From: Phocaeicola plebeius
GTDB lineage: Bacteria > Bacteroidota > Bacteroidia > Bacteroidales > Bacteroidaceae
Assembly: GCF_003437535.1 (NCBI RefSeq)
Contig: NZ_QSQT01000045.1
Coordinates: forward strand, 794 to 22,308
Direction of reading: 5' to 3'
Length of the DNA: 21,515 nucleotides
Shown: in pieces, positions 1 through 6,673 of the stretch
Numbering within the stretch: position 1 is the stretch's first letter
Layout: each line of letters begins with the position of its first letter
The notes under the pieces: generated by a model
Database searches by the model: none
What the model was told of the DNA's origin: nothing
Seen by the model: only the letters and a program-made list of their open reading frames with translations
Translations under genes and position numbers: made by a program

Positions 1-5
1 CGGCG

Positions 6-39
6 GAAACATACGTTTCGCCAAAGGAAAACATAAAAA
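6..39. repeat. Intergenic GAAAC/GTTTC repeat, copy 1
   Basis: This block matches 17188-17221 at about 30 of 34 positions in the same orientation. The shared core is GAAACATA-x-GTTTC followed by GGAAAACATAAAAA. Positions 3-22 also form an imperfect hairpin, GGCG(G)AAAC against GTTTCGCC. It lies in noncoding DNA at the window edge. It is probably a dispersed intergenic repeat unit of the host; its function is unknown. Confidence 0.5.
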
Positions 40-106
40 TAATGGAAACGTTACGAGATTTTCGACCCGAGGTTTTCTAAAAAACCGGATTCCGGAAAAA
101 AAGACA

Positions 107-123
107 GCCCTTCGCGTAAGGGC
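107..123. other. Small hairpin next to the sRNA terminator
   Basis: GCCCTT and AAGGGC pair across a 5-nt loop. On the minus strand the hairpin is followed at once by TGTCTTTTTTT, so it could be a second terminator behind the sRNA terminator at 126-150. The other cassette has a weaker equivalent (GCCT/AGGC at about 5302-5315) in the same place. The rest of 40-106 is AT-rich, with a small GGTTTT/AAAACC hairpin and no gene that I can recognise. Confidence 0.3.
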
Positions 124-125
124 AT

Positions 126-187
126 AAAAAAAGGAGTTCCGCTGAACTCCAACCTTTGTTAACCTTAAATCTAATACTATGAAAAAC
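126..187 (-). ncRNA. Predicted small RNA, about 62 nt, copy A
   Basis: Read on the minus strand, this block has all parts of a short RNA gene. A promoter lies at 194-224. The predicted start is near 187, about 7 nt past the -7 box. A body of roughly 35 nt contains GGTTAACAAAGG. It ends in an intrinsic terminator: GGAGTTC pairs with GAACTCC around a 4-nt loop (133-150) and is followed by seven T (126-132). Copy B at 5318-5378 is almost identical, with one fewer base in the T-run. Conservation is highest exactly over promoter, body and terminator, which favours an RNA over the opposite-strand ORF. From memory, families of short paralogous sRNAs (for example FopS) are reported in Bacteroides; membership is not tested here. 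Confidence 0.6.
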
Positions 188-379
188 ACAGTACAAAAGT
201 ATTTATTTTATCCGGAATGGCAAAATACAAGACTAAAAAAGAATGCTTTACAACATACATTAACCAAATTCTATTTACCGATTAAATCCCTTAACAAATA
301 CAGACTCAACCTTAAAAAAATCAAGAACGAGACTGCATTATCATATTACCTCTCCCAACCATCAATTACTTTTGTCTAA
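179..379 (+). CDS. Possible small basic protein, 66 aa, copy A (doubtful)
   Basis: This ORF starts MKNTVQKYLFY and is rich in Lys, Asn and Tyr, with no signal peptide or recognisable domain. It aligns without gaps over about 52 codons with the ORF at 5370-5555. Shared blocks are MKNTVQKYLFY, QN-x-R-x-KKN-x-LQHTLT and later IK and NK. Some differences are synonymous (GTA/GTG, ACC/ACT), but many change the residue. No Shine-Dalgarno site or plus-strand promoter is visible. Its first 45 nt overlap the predicted minus-strand sRNA promoter and 5' end, which could alone explain the conserved start. Its last codons run into the possible enhancer site. It may be a real duplicated micro-protein or only a by-product of the RNA cassette. 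Confidence 0.25.
   Translation: MKNTVQKYLFYPEWQNTRLKKNALQHTLTKFYLPIKSLNKYRLNLKKIKNETALSYYLSQPSITFV
194..224 (-). promoter_or_regulatory. Bacteroides-type promoter for sRNA copy A
   Basis: On the minus strand a -33 box TTTG (221-224) is followed by exactly 19 nt and a -7 box TACTTTTG (194-201), matching TAnnTTTG. The same arrangement with the same 19-nt spacer recurs in copy B. It drives transcription leftwards into the terminator at 126-150. Confidence 0.6.
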
Positions 380-411
380 AAATCATACACCCCATGTCAA
401 AAATTTAGACA
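373..411. promoter_or_regulatory. Probable enhancer site(s) for a sigma-54 activator
   Basis: Positions 395-411 read TGTCAAAAATTTAGACA, an interrupted palindrome of form TGTC-N-AAA-N-TTT-N-GACA. Its centre lies about 87 nt upstream of the predicted transcription start. A degenerate copy, TGTCTAAAAATCATACA, begins 22 nt (two helical turns) earlier at 373. Paired dyads at this distance are typical binding sites of NtrC-family response regulators. No such regulator is encoded in the window, so the partner is unknown. Confidence 0.5.
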
Positions 412-464
412 CTCACAGAAAGCTGAAAAATCGCATATATCTATAAATCAAAGATTTGAAATAA

Positions 465-479
465 TGGCACGAAAATTGT
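465..479 (+). promoter_or_regulatory. Sigma-54 (-24/-12) promoter for the permease pair
   Basis: TGGCACG-AAAA-TTGT matches the RpoN consensus TGGCAC-N5-TTGC, with the invariant GG (466-467) exactly 10 nt before the -12 dinucleotide (478-479). The only departure is GT instead of GC at -12. Transcription would start near 490, leaving a leader of about 30 nt before the ATG at 520. A TACATTTG at 484-491 resembles a housekeeping -7 box, but its nearest TTTG (455-458) is 25 nt away, so sigma-54 is the better reading. Confidence 0.7.
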
Positions 480-519
480 ATCGTACATTTGCAGTAAAAA
501 CAAAACCAAACACAGAAAA

Positions 520-2868
520 ATGAAAACTTACTTTACCTTTTTACAGCGCAACAAGCTTTTTACCTTTGTCAATGTCATTGGATTAAGCATCTCACTCATG
601 TTTCTCCTGCTGATTACCCACATGGTGACCCGACAGCTCACCGTAGACAAAGACATGAAAGATGCAGACCGGACTTATGTACTGGCTAATGAAATATGGG
701 CAGGAGGCCACATCTTGCTGGGTGACAAACTGCAAAGCCGTTATCCGGAAATAGAAGACTGGTGTGCCGTAAGCGGTTCCTATGAACAGTTTGTCAGAAC
801 TAACGACCAGCCGGTTAATATACAAATGATGTTTGTCCGCGAAAACTTCTTCCGGTTCTTCAACTTCCATCTGCTGGAAGGGAATCCGGAAACCTTGCTG
901 GCCAATGAGAACAACATCGTGCTGACACGTTCCTGTGCCATCAAGCTGTTTGGTACGGAGCATGCGTTAGGGAAAACACTTATTGAACAAGCATTCGGTG
1001 ACCGACGCTGTACAGTGAGTGGAATCATTGAAGACATTGATAATTCTATTTTTCCTTCCAATATTGAAGCATTCAGCCTTCATAAGAATGTGCGATACGT
1101 TAATTGGAGTGCCAGCGAAGAAAATACCCACTTAGGCAATGCCGCCAGCTGCATCTTCTTCCTGCGTTTCCATCCGAACGTCAACCCTAACGACAAAGCC
1201 GATGACATTGCCCGCTTCTTCAAAGAATTCTTCTGGATTTACCAGTATGATTCCGTTAAAGAGGTATTATTCATCCCCATACACGAGTTTTATTTCTCCG
1301 ATACACTGGCCGCCGGAGCCATACTTAACCAATATAGCCTGAAAGTGGTACTTATTTTCCTGACCATCGGCGTCTTGATTCTGTTTATGGCCATCTTCAA
1401 CTATACCAGCATGAGCATTGCCCAAACCAGTTACCGGGCAAAGGAAATGGCTACCCGACGCCTGTTAGGTTCCTCCAAGAAAAGCATCTTCTGGCGCATG
1501 ATTGCCGAATCGTTCCTGCTGACCACACTGGCCTTTGTGATTGGTTTTTTACTGGCCAAGGCTGCAGAACCTACAGCCATGGAACTGCTTCACACACGAC
1601 TTGATATTGTGGGCGACTTAAATCCCTTCACCCTATTGTGCTACCTGCTTCTGATTACCGTACTTTCCCTGCTCTCCGGATTCGTGCCTGCCACCCTGCT
1701 GTCACAATACAATCCGCTGGACATCGTAAAAGGTACCTTCCGCCGCAAGACCAAGACTTTATACCTCCGCCTGCTAAACATTGTGCAAAACGGACTCACC
1801 ATCGCCATGTTAGGATGTGCCATTTACCTGAGTGTACAGATTTACCGCATCCTGCATGCCCCATTAGGATATGAATACGGTCACGTCATCCACTACCCTC
1901 CTATGGGCAGCGACCAGAAACTTCAGCTTTTCCGCCAGGAAGCCCAGAAGCTTCCTTTCGTAAAACGTGTCAGTTTTGCACAAGGTACTCCCATTGACGG
2001 TGGAAACAATGATAGCATGTACTTCACATCGGCCGACAGTACCAAGGACCTAAGCTTCCAGACTTTTGTGGTGGACTCTGCCTTCATCGACATTTTCCAT
2101 ATCCAAATTACAGAAGACCGTCACGCAGGATACAATCCAAAAAATTTCTTTGTAAGCCAGTCCGCCATGAAAGACTTGCGCCAGTTAGGATTTACAGACT
2201 TTGTAAGAAGTGACCGTGGGGGCTATACTATGAACGTGGTTGGAGAATTCAAAGACTTCCAGATTCGCTCTCTGCTTATGAAAGATCCTCATCCGCTGCG
2301 TATGCAAATTGCTCCTTCCGACAGCATCAGCCCATGGAACATCCTGGTAGAAGTACGCGATGAACAACCCGAAGCTTATAAAAAGCAGCTGGACCAGCTC
2401 TATTCCAAGATAATAGACGGATACCCGTTTGATTCAGAATGGTATGACACACTGGTACAGAAAATATATGAAGACATTACCCGTATGAATCACCTGATTC
2501 TTATCTTCACCTGTGCAGCACTGGTTATCTCCCTGTTAGGACTTACCGCCATGAGCATCTACTTCATCGCACAACGTAAACGAGACATCGCCGTACGCAA
2601 GGTATTCGGCTCCGACAGCCGCAGCGAAATGCTCCGGTTAATAAAATTCTCTTCCGCATCACTGGCGGTCAGTCTACTCATCGGCCTCCCGCTGATGTAT
2701 ATCGGCATTCAGCAGATAGACAAGATTGTGACCTACGAAAGCAGTTTCCCCTGGTGGGTACCGGTTGCCGCTTTCCTGATTGTAGCCCTCATCTCACTGG
2801 CTTCCGTCTGGCTAATCAGCCGAAAAACCGTACGGGAAAATCCAGTACTGAACCTGAAAACAGAATAG
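520..2868 (+). CDS. MacB/FtsX-family ABC transporter permease (first of pair)
   Basis: This is a 782-residue inner-membrane protein of the FtsX/MacB permease superfamily, in the large duplicated form common in Bacteroidetes. It has an N-terminal membrane helix (about 12-33), then a periplasmic MacB_PCD-like domain (about 40-265) and three helices (about 272-297, 327-347, 369-395). After a linker comes a fifth helix (417-443), a second periplasmic domain, and a closing trio (655-682, 707-730, 744-767). FtsX signatures occur twice: YRAKEMATRRLLGSSKKSI and KRDIAVRKVFGSDSRSEM. The C-terminus, NPVLNLKTE, is the usual family ending. These permeases work with a separate ATPase to drive export or outer-envelope processes without moving substrate through the membrane themselves; no ATPase gene is in view. 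The second permease follows after 34 nt, and a sigma-54 promoter precedes this gene. The substrate cannot be read from sequence. Confidence 0.9.
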   Translation: MKTYFTFLQRNKLFTFVNVIGLSISLMFLLLITHMVTRQLTVDKDMKDADRTYVLANEIWAGGHILLGDKLQSRYPEIEDWCAVSGSYEQFVRTNDQPVNIQMMFVRENFFRFFNFHLLEGNPETLLANENNIVLTRSCAIKLFGTEHALGKTLIEQAFGDRRCTVSGIIEDIDNSIFPSNIEAFSLHKNVRYVNWSASEENTHLGNAASCIFFLRFHPNVNPNDKADDIARFFKEFFWIYQYDSVKEVLFIPIHEFYFSDTLAAGAILNQYSLKVVLIFLTIGVLILFMAIFNYTSMSIAQTSYRAKEMATRRLLGSSKKSIFWRMIAESFLLTTLAFVIGFLLAKAAEPTAMELLHTRLDIVGDLNPFTLLCYLLLITVLSLLSGFVPATLLSQYNPLDIVKGTFRRKTKTLYLRLLNIVQNGLTIAMLGCAIYLSVQIYRILHAPLGYEYGHVIHYPPMGSDQKLQLFRQEAQKLPFVKRVSFAQGTPIDGGNNDSMYFTSADSTKDLSFQTFVVDSAFIDIFHIQITEDRHAGYNPKNFFVSQSAMKDLRQLGFTDFVRSDRGGYTMNVVGEFKDFQIRSLLMKDPHPLRMQIAPSDSISPWNILVEVRDEQPEAYKKQLDQLYSKIIDGYPFDSEWYDTLVQKIYEDITRMNHLILIFTCAALVISLLGLTAMSIYFIAQRKRDIAVRKVFGSDSRSEMLRLIKFSSASLAVSLLIGLPLMYIGIQQIDKIVTYESSFPWWVPVAAFLIVALISLASVWLISRKTVRENPVLNLKTE

Positions 2869-2902
2869 TCTTTATCAACTCAGAAACATAAAAAACGAAA
2901 AT

Positions 2903-5287
2903 ATGAAAACCATCCTACGAAATCTATTCTACACACTGAAACGCTTCCAGACCGCCTCTGTGCTAAACCTGATGGGACTTTCGGCTGCCTTTGCCGCCTT
3001 TGTCCTGCTTATGATGAAGGTAAGCTACGAACGCGATTTCGATACCTGCTATCCTCATACCGACCGCCTGGTCATGCTGAATCTGGCACAACCTCAAGAG
3101 GTGAATTATGTCAGTACACTCCCCCGAGGCCCTATCGACTACCTCATCCAGCAAGTACCGGGCATCGAATATGGCACCATCTATTCCCCGGCCTGGCAGA
3201 AGCAGGCTTTCTACACCGACCCCAAGAATCCGCAATACTTCTACGAGGAACCTTGGGCTGTGTATCCCGATTTCGGAAAAATTATCGGACTGAAGTTCGT
3301 AGAAGGCAGTGACCAGGAGATGAACCGGCCCGAAAGTGTCATCGTATCCGAAAGCTATGCCCGCAAACTATTCCCGAATGGAGATGCCTTAGGTTCCTAT
3401 CTGTACACAGATACTCCAGACTGGCGAAATCCGGAAGCCACCAAATTCCGAATATGCGGTATTTTTGAAGACCTGCCGGAAAACTGCCAGTTCAAAAATG
3501 ACCTCTTTGTCCCGATGGGAAAACTTCAGGAGAACGACTGGGGCAGCCAGAACTTTTTTGCATTCTTCTTGCTAAAACCAGGAGTCAGCGTGGAAGAAAT
3601 CAACCAGCAGATTGCAGCTACAGAAGCCAACAAACGACTGTTTACCGGGGATCAAGGTACTCAGAAACTCTATGTTCTCCCGATACAGAAACTGTATTAT
3701 GACATGTATTCTCCCTACTACTTCAAGACAGGCAGTCGCAGCACCATGACCCTGCTGGTAAGTATCGGGTTCCTGATTATTCTTATCGCCTGCATCAACC
3801 TTATCAATTTCAGCACGGCACTGGCTCCGGTGCGCATGCGCAGCATCAATACCCAGAAAGTGCTGGGAAGCACCAACGGAGAACTACGCCGTGCCCTGGT
3901 AGCCGAATCGGTGAGCATCGTATTGATAGGTTGGCTATTATCATTAGGTATTGTCGCAGCCCTGATACGACTGAACGTATTATCCTTTATGGGTTTCACT
4001 CCTTCCCTGCTTGTTTACTGGAAATACGTGCTTTATACCGGAGTAATAGCCCTGCTTACCGGTATCGTGGCCGGACTGTATCCGTCATGGTACATGACCT
4101 CTTTCCCTCCTGCCCTTGTATTGAAAGGAAACTATGCCCTGAGCGGAAAAGGGAAACGGCTTCGTACGGTACTCATCGGTTTCCAGTATATTGTTTCGTT
4201 TGCCCTGATTGTGACCGCAGCTTTTATTTTTCTGCAGAACCGATTCATGCGAAACCATGAACTGGGCATCGACAAAGACCAGATACTGGTCGCTTCCCTC
4301 CCCCAAATGCCTTATCACAGCAGTCCGTACCGCAAATTCGACACTCAGCTGAAAAGTTTTGCTGAAATCGACGACATCGCCTACGCCAAATGGGAGTTAG
4401 GAGGCACCGAGGGATATACACAGTATACCTTCCGCTACAAAGGAAACAACTACGGACATCAATATATTGACGTCACAACGAACTTCTGCCGAGTCATGGG
4501 AATGCACATTCTGTCGGGAAGCGACTTCCTGCCCAGCGATTCCATCTACACCTCCCAGCTAAACTTTATCGCCACGCAGGACCTTCAGAAAGAAAGCGGT
4601 ATCCCGGCAGGAGAGACACTCGACTTTTTCCCATGGGGAATGAGCGCCACCCTCAAAGGATATGTGAATAACGTTCAGTTTACTTCACTCAAAACTGGCT
4701 CCGTCCCCTATATTTTCTGTCCCAACGGTATCTACAGCAACAATGTGCTACCATTTGCCTACATCCGCGTAAAGGCCGGAAGTAATATGGACAGCGCACT
4801 GAAGCATATCCGTCAGACAATGAGTGAATGTTTTACGGGCTATCCCACAGAAGTGAAATTTTACGACCAGATATACGGCCAGCTTTACCAAAAAGAAACA
4901 AACCAGCAAAAGATAATCACCTGGTTCAGTCTGCTGGCCATTCTCATTTCACTGGTAGGAGTATTCGGACTGATTATTTTTGAAGCCGCACACCGCCGTA
5001 AGGAAATCGGGGTACGAAAAGTGTATGGAGCCTCCACGGGACAAATTCTCTGGATGTTTGGCCGCTCCTACCTCACGCTTTCCATCGTCTGTTCACTCCT
5101 GACCAGCCCTATCGCCTGGTATGCCGTATCGGAATGGCTGAAACAGTTCAATGAGAAAATTCCTATTTCTCCATGGGTATTTCTGATTACATGCGTCATA
5201 ATCAGTCTAATTACACTGATTACCATTACTATACAGAATTACCGGACAGCCCGTAACAACCCTGTAAACAGCTTGAAATCAGAATAA
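2903..5287 (+). CDS. MacB/FtsX-family ABC transporter permease (second of pair)
   Basis: This is a 794-residue paralogue of the upstream permease with the same plan. It has one N-terminal helix (about 18-38), a MacB_PCD-like periplasmic domain, three helices (about 278-305, 330-355, 372-398), a fifth helix (422-448), a second periplasmic domain, and three C-terminal helices (669-696, 722-742, 755-778). The FtsX loop motif appears as VRMRSINTQKVLGSTNGELR and RRKEIGVRKVYGASTGQIL. The protein ends NPVNSLKSE. The start at 2903 lies 34 nt after the upstream stop with no promoter or terminator between, so the two are co-transcribed and probably form a heterodimer. An sRNA cassette begins about 30 nt after its stop. 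The sequence is clearly diverged from its neighbour, so this is an old duplication. Confidence 0.9.
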   Translation: MKTILRNLFYTLKRFQTASVLNLMGLSAAFAAFVLLMMKVSYERDFDTCYPHTDRLVMLNLAQPQEVNYVSTLPRGPIDYLIQQVPGIEYGTIYSPAWQKQAFYTDPKNPQYFYEEPWAVYPDFGKIIGLKFVEGSDQEMNRPESVIVSESYARKLFPNGDALGSYLYTDTPDWRNPEATKFRICGIFEDLPENCQFKNDLFVPMGKLQENDWGSQNFFAFFLLKPGVSVEEINQQIAATEANKRLFTGDQGTQKLYVLPIQKLYYDMYSPYYFKTGSRSTMTLLVSIGFLIILIACINLINFSTALAPVRMRSINTQKVLGSTNGELRRALVAESVSIVLIGWLLSLGIVAALIRLNVLSFMGFTPSLLVYWKYVLYTGVIALLTGIVAGLYPSWYMTSFPPALVLKGNYALSGKGKRLRTVLIGFQYIVSFALIVTAAFIFLQNRFMRNHELGIDKDQILVASLPQMPYHSSPYRKFDTQLKSFAEIDDIAYAKWELGGTEGYTQYTFRYKGNNYGHQYIDVTTNFCRVMGMHILSGSDFLPSDSIYTSQLNFIATQDLQKESGIPAGETLDFFPWGMSATLKGYVNNVQFTSLKTGSVPYIFCPNGIYSNNVLPFAYIRVKAGSNMDSALKHIRQTMSECFTGYPTEVKFYDQIYGQLYQKETNQQKIITWFSLLAILISLVGVFGLIIFEAAHRRKEIGVRKVYGASTGQILWMFGRSYLTLSIVCSLLTSPIAWYAVSEWLKQFNEKIPISPWVFLITCVIISLITLITITIQNYRTARNNPVNSLKSE

Positions 5288-5317
5288 ATACAAGAGAAAT
5301 AGCCTAGAAAAAGGCAT

Positions 5318-5378
5318 AAAAAAGGAGTTCCGCTGAACTCCAACCTTTGTTAACCTTAAATCTAATACTATGAAAAAC
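5318..5378 (-). ncRNA. Predicted small RNA, about 61 nt, copy B
   Basis: This is the second copy of the cassette at 126-187. The terminator stem GGAGTTC/GAACTCC (5324-5341) is followed on the minus strand by six T (5318-5323). The body is identical to copy A over the visible transcript, and the promoter sits at 5385-5415. It lies tail-to-tail with the permease operon ending at 5287 and downstream of the minus-strand gene at 5534-5950. Its terminator could therefore also stop read-through from that gene. Confidence 0.6.
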
Positions 5379-5555
5379 ACAGTGCAAAAGTATTTATTTT
5401 ATTTGAAACAGCAAAACGAAAGAGCTAAAAAGAATGTTTTACAACATACATTAACTACAAAGTACCGGGCGATAAAACCCATTAACAAAATCGAGTTCAA
5501 ATATAAAAAAAGACTATCAGAAACGACTGCCTGTCAGCAGTCAGCCAGTTTGTAA
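5370..5555 (+). CDS. Possible small basic protein, 61 aa, copy B (doubtful)
   Basis: This is the counterpart of the ORF at 179-379, starting MKNTVQKYLFY and continuing without indels over about 52 codons. It is Lys-rich and has no domain, signal peptide or ribosome site that I can see. It overlaps the 3' end of the convergent minus-strand gene at 5534-5950 by 22 nt and the sRNA promoter at its own 5' end. Retained reading frame in both copies is the only argument for coding. Confidence 0.25.
   Translation: MKNTVQKYLFYLKQQNERAKKNVLQHTLTTKYRAIKPINKIEFKYKKRLSETTACQQSASL
5385..5415 (-). promoter_or_regulatory. Bacteroides-type promoter for sRNA copy B
   Basis: TTTG (5412-5415, minus strand), an exact 19-nt spacer, then TACTTTTG (5385-5392). 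Bases around the -33 box differ between the copies, yet box and spacing are kept, which supports function. Confidence 0.6.
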
Positions 5556-5950
5556 GTGCGGAAGCGTTTCCCTTTCTTAAGTTTGAACACCAGTTCCCTC
5601 CGATCTTTATGGAAAAAGCGATCGTGGATATTCACACCAAACTCACACGTTTCTCCTTTTTTCATATTAGGAAGATGAATCCGGCATATTCTTTTCTTTT
5701 TATAGAACAAATAGAAACAGGTCTTACGCATCACCTTTTCTCCCTCATTACTGATTTTCATTTTCAGACGTTTTCCATCGTGCATCGCACAAAATACCGG
5801 AGGATAAATCACCATTTCCTTCAGTACATCATCGCTGTCATTAGACTCCACCAGCCGCAGGCATTCATTGTCCGATACAGACTGAGCACAAATTTGTCCG
5901 ATAAAGAAAATCCACACACATACGATTCCTATGATTCTATAATACTTCAT
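5534..5950 (-). CDS. Small exported protein of unknown function
   Basis: This is a 138-residue protein with a clear signal peptide: MKYYR, a hydrophobic stretch to about residue 18, then a cleavage region near ICAQ-S. The mature part of about 115 residues is very basic towards its C-terminus (many Lys and Arg, ending FRTYKLADC). It holds five Cys in total, two of them at 54 and 78 approximately, so disulfides in the periplasm are possible. I do not recognise the family. An unusually good Shine-Dalgarno sequence, AAAGGAGG (5960-5967), lies 9 nt before the ATG and fixes the start. A possible promoter upstream reads TTTTTG-N19-TATAAC. The gene stands alone between convergent and divergent neighbours. 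Confidence 0.7.
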   Translation of the reverse strand: MKYYRIIGIVCVWIFFIGQICAQSVSDNECLRLVESNDSDDVLKEMVIYPPVFCAMHDGKRLKMKISNEGEKVMRKTCFYLFYKKKRICRIHLPNMKKGETCEFGVNIHDRFFHKDRRELVFKLKKGKRFRTYKLADC

Positions 5951-6085
5951 AACCCAATACCTCCTTTGTTATACCCATGGCACCTAAAGTTACAAAAAGA
6001 TTCAATTGCCTTGCATAAATGAAAGGTTTATTTCACAAATAAAGAATAAAAGGCCAGTTTCAGGATAAATCATACCATAAAGCAC

Positions 6086-6120
6086 GCGGCCTGACACACC
6101 GTTATAGCATGCCAGGCCGC
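6086..6120 (-). terminator. Candidate terminator or palindrome after the DUF6249-like gene
   Basis: GCGGCCTG (6086-6093) and CAGGCCGC (6113-6120) are a perfect 8-bp inverted repeat, 20 nt past the stop of the minus-strand gene at 6141. Only a weak T-stretch (GTGCTTTATGG) follows on the minus strand, so efficient termination is uncertain. Confidence 0.45.
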
Positions 6121-6140
6121 CCTGCTGAAATTTACAATTC

Positions 6141-6542
6141 TTACTTATTTTTCTTCCATTGTTCTTTTTCTATCAAATAAGAGATGACAAGGCCTAAACC
6201 TCCTCCTAACAGAACGCACGCTCCGTAAATTATGGAAACGGCCTCTTTTACGGTATAAGGGTAATTATCAGACAAATAATCCGGTTGGGTGGTACATGCC
6301 AACATGTATCCTACCAAAAGCCCTGCCCCCAATCCAAGCAGCAAGCATCCTATACGCAGTCCTCCAAATGAATACAGGCTGGGACGATACATAATGCCAT
6401 TCTTAAAAGTTTCCGGCGTCAGTTTATCGCCCATCTTTTCAATCAGCATCATCCGTTCCCTTCTTCCGGCAAACAGTTCAAACAATTTATAAATCACTCC
6501 AAAAACAATTGCCACATTGGCCACAATCATCAATTCTTCCAT
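6141..6542 (-). CDS. DUF6249-like small membrane protein
   Basis: This is a 133-residue inner-membrane protein. An N-terminal helix (about 4-24) is followed by a charged cytoplasmic loop (GRRERMMLIEKMGDKLTPE). Then come two Gly-rich hydrophobic segments (about 60-83 and 102-124) and a Lys-rich tail (EKEQWKKNK). This layout, and a position divergent from an ECF sigma factor, fit the DUF6249 group of Bacteroidales; function is unknown. The gene has an ECF-type promoter that mirrors the one in front of the sigma gene. It is therefore probably in the same regulon and may report or respond to the same envelope stress. The ATG at 6542 follows a predicted leader of about 28 nt. Confidence 0.75.
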   Translation of the reverse strand: MEELMIVANVAIVFGVIYKLFELFAGRRERMMLIEKMGDKLTPETFKNGIMYRPSLYSFGGLRIGCLLLGLGAGLLVGYMLACTTQPDYLSDNYPYTVKEAVSIIYGACVLLGGGLGLVISYLIEKEQWKKNK

Positions 6543-6575
6543 TTTATTCAGTTTTTAATTTGTTACTTTGCCCTT

Positions 6576-6602
6576 TAGACGCAACCTATACAGAAAGGTT
6601 AC
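6576..6602 (-). promoter_or_regulatory. ECF-type promoter, leftward
   Basis: Minus-strand GTAACC (6597-6602), a 15-nt spacer, and CGTCTA (6576-6581). The AAC-type -35 and CGTC-type -10 are hallmarks of ECF sigma promoters. The same motifs and spacing occur on the plus strand at 6638-6664. It would drive the gene at 6141-6542. Confidence 0.65.
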
Positions 6603-6612
6603 ACTTTTACCG

Positions 6613-6628
6613 AGAAAAATATTTTTCT
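6613..6628. promoter_or_regulatory. Perfect AT palindrome at the centre of the divergent promoters
   Basis: AGAAAAATATTTTTCT is self-complementary, and its centre (6620/6621) coincides with the symmetry axis of the two ECF promoters. It could be an UP-like element shared by both, or an operator for an additional regulator. Confidence 0.45.
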
Positions 6629-6637
6629 AATTTCAGT

Positions 6638-6664
6638 GTAACCTTTTACTTTGCTCTGCGTCTA
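6638..6664 (+). promoter_or_regulatory. ECF-type promoter, rightward (autoregulation)
   Basis: GTAACC (6638-6643), a 15-nt spacer, and CGTCTA (6659-6664). Extended identity with the leftward promoter covers AGTGTAACCTTT and TGCGTCTAAAGGGC. With +1 about 6-7 nt past the -10 element, transcription would start near 6670. That is only a few bases before the sigma ATG at 6674. Confidence 0.65.
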
Positions 6665-6673
6665 AAGGGCATC

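Noticed and set aside
126..150. Hairpin at 133-150 as a plus-strand terminator
   Set aside because: No T-run follows on the plus strand (AACCTTTGTT), whereas the minus strand has seven T directly after the stem.
484..491. TACATTTG as the housekeeping -7 box of the permease operon
   Set aside because: The nearest TTTG is 25 nt upstream, outside the usual 19-23, while a sigma-54 site with exact spacing overlaps the region.
5609..6022. A 137-codon plus-strand open frame
   Set aside because: It is opposite the exported protein at 5534-5950, which has a signal peptide and a strong Shine-Dalgarno site.
6509..6673. N-terminal extension of the sigma factor from an in-frame start at 6509
   Set aside because: The added 55 residues translate the ECF promoter palindrome and show no sigma-factor similarity; the ATG at 6674 gives a normal-length protein.
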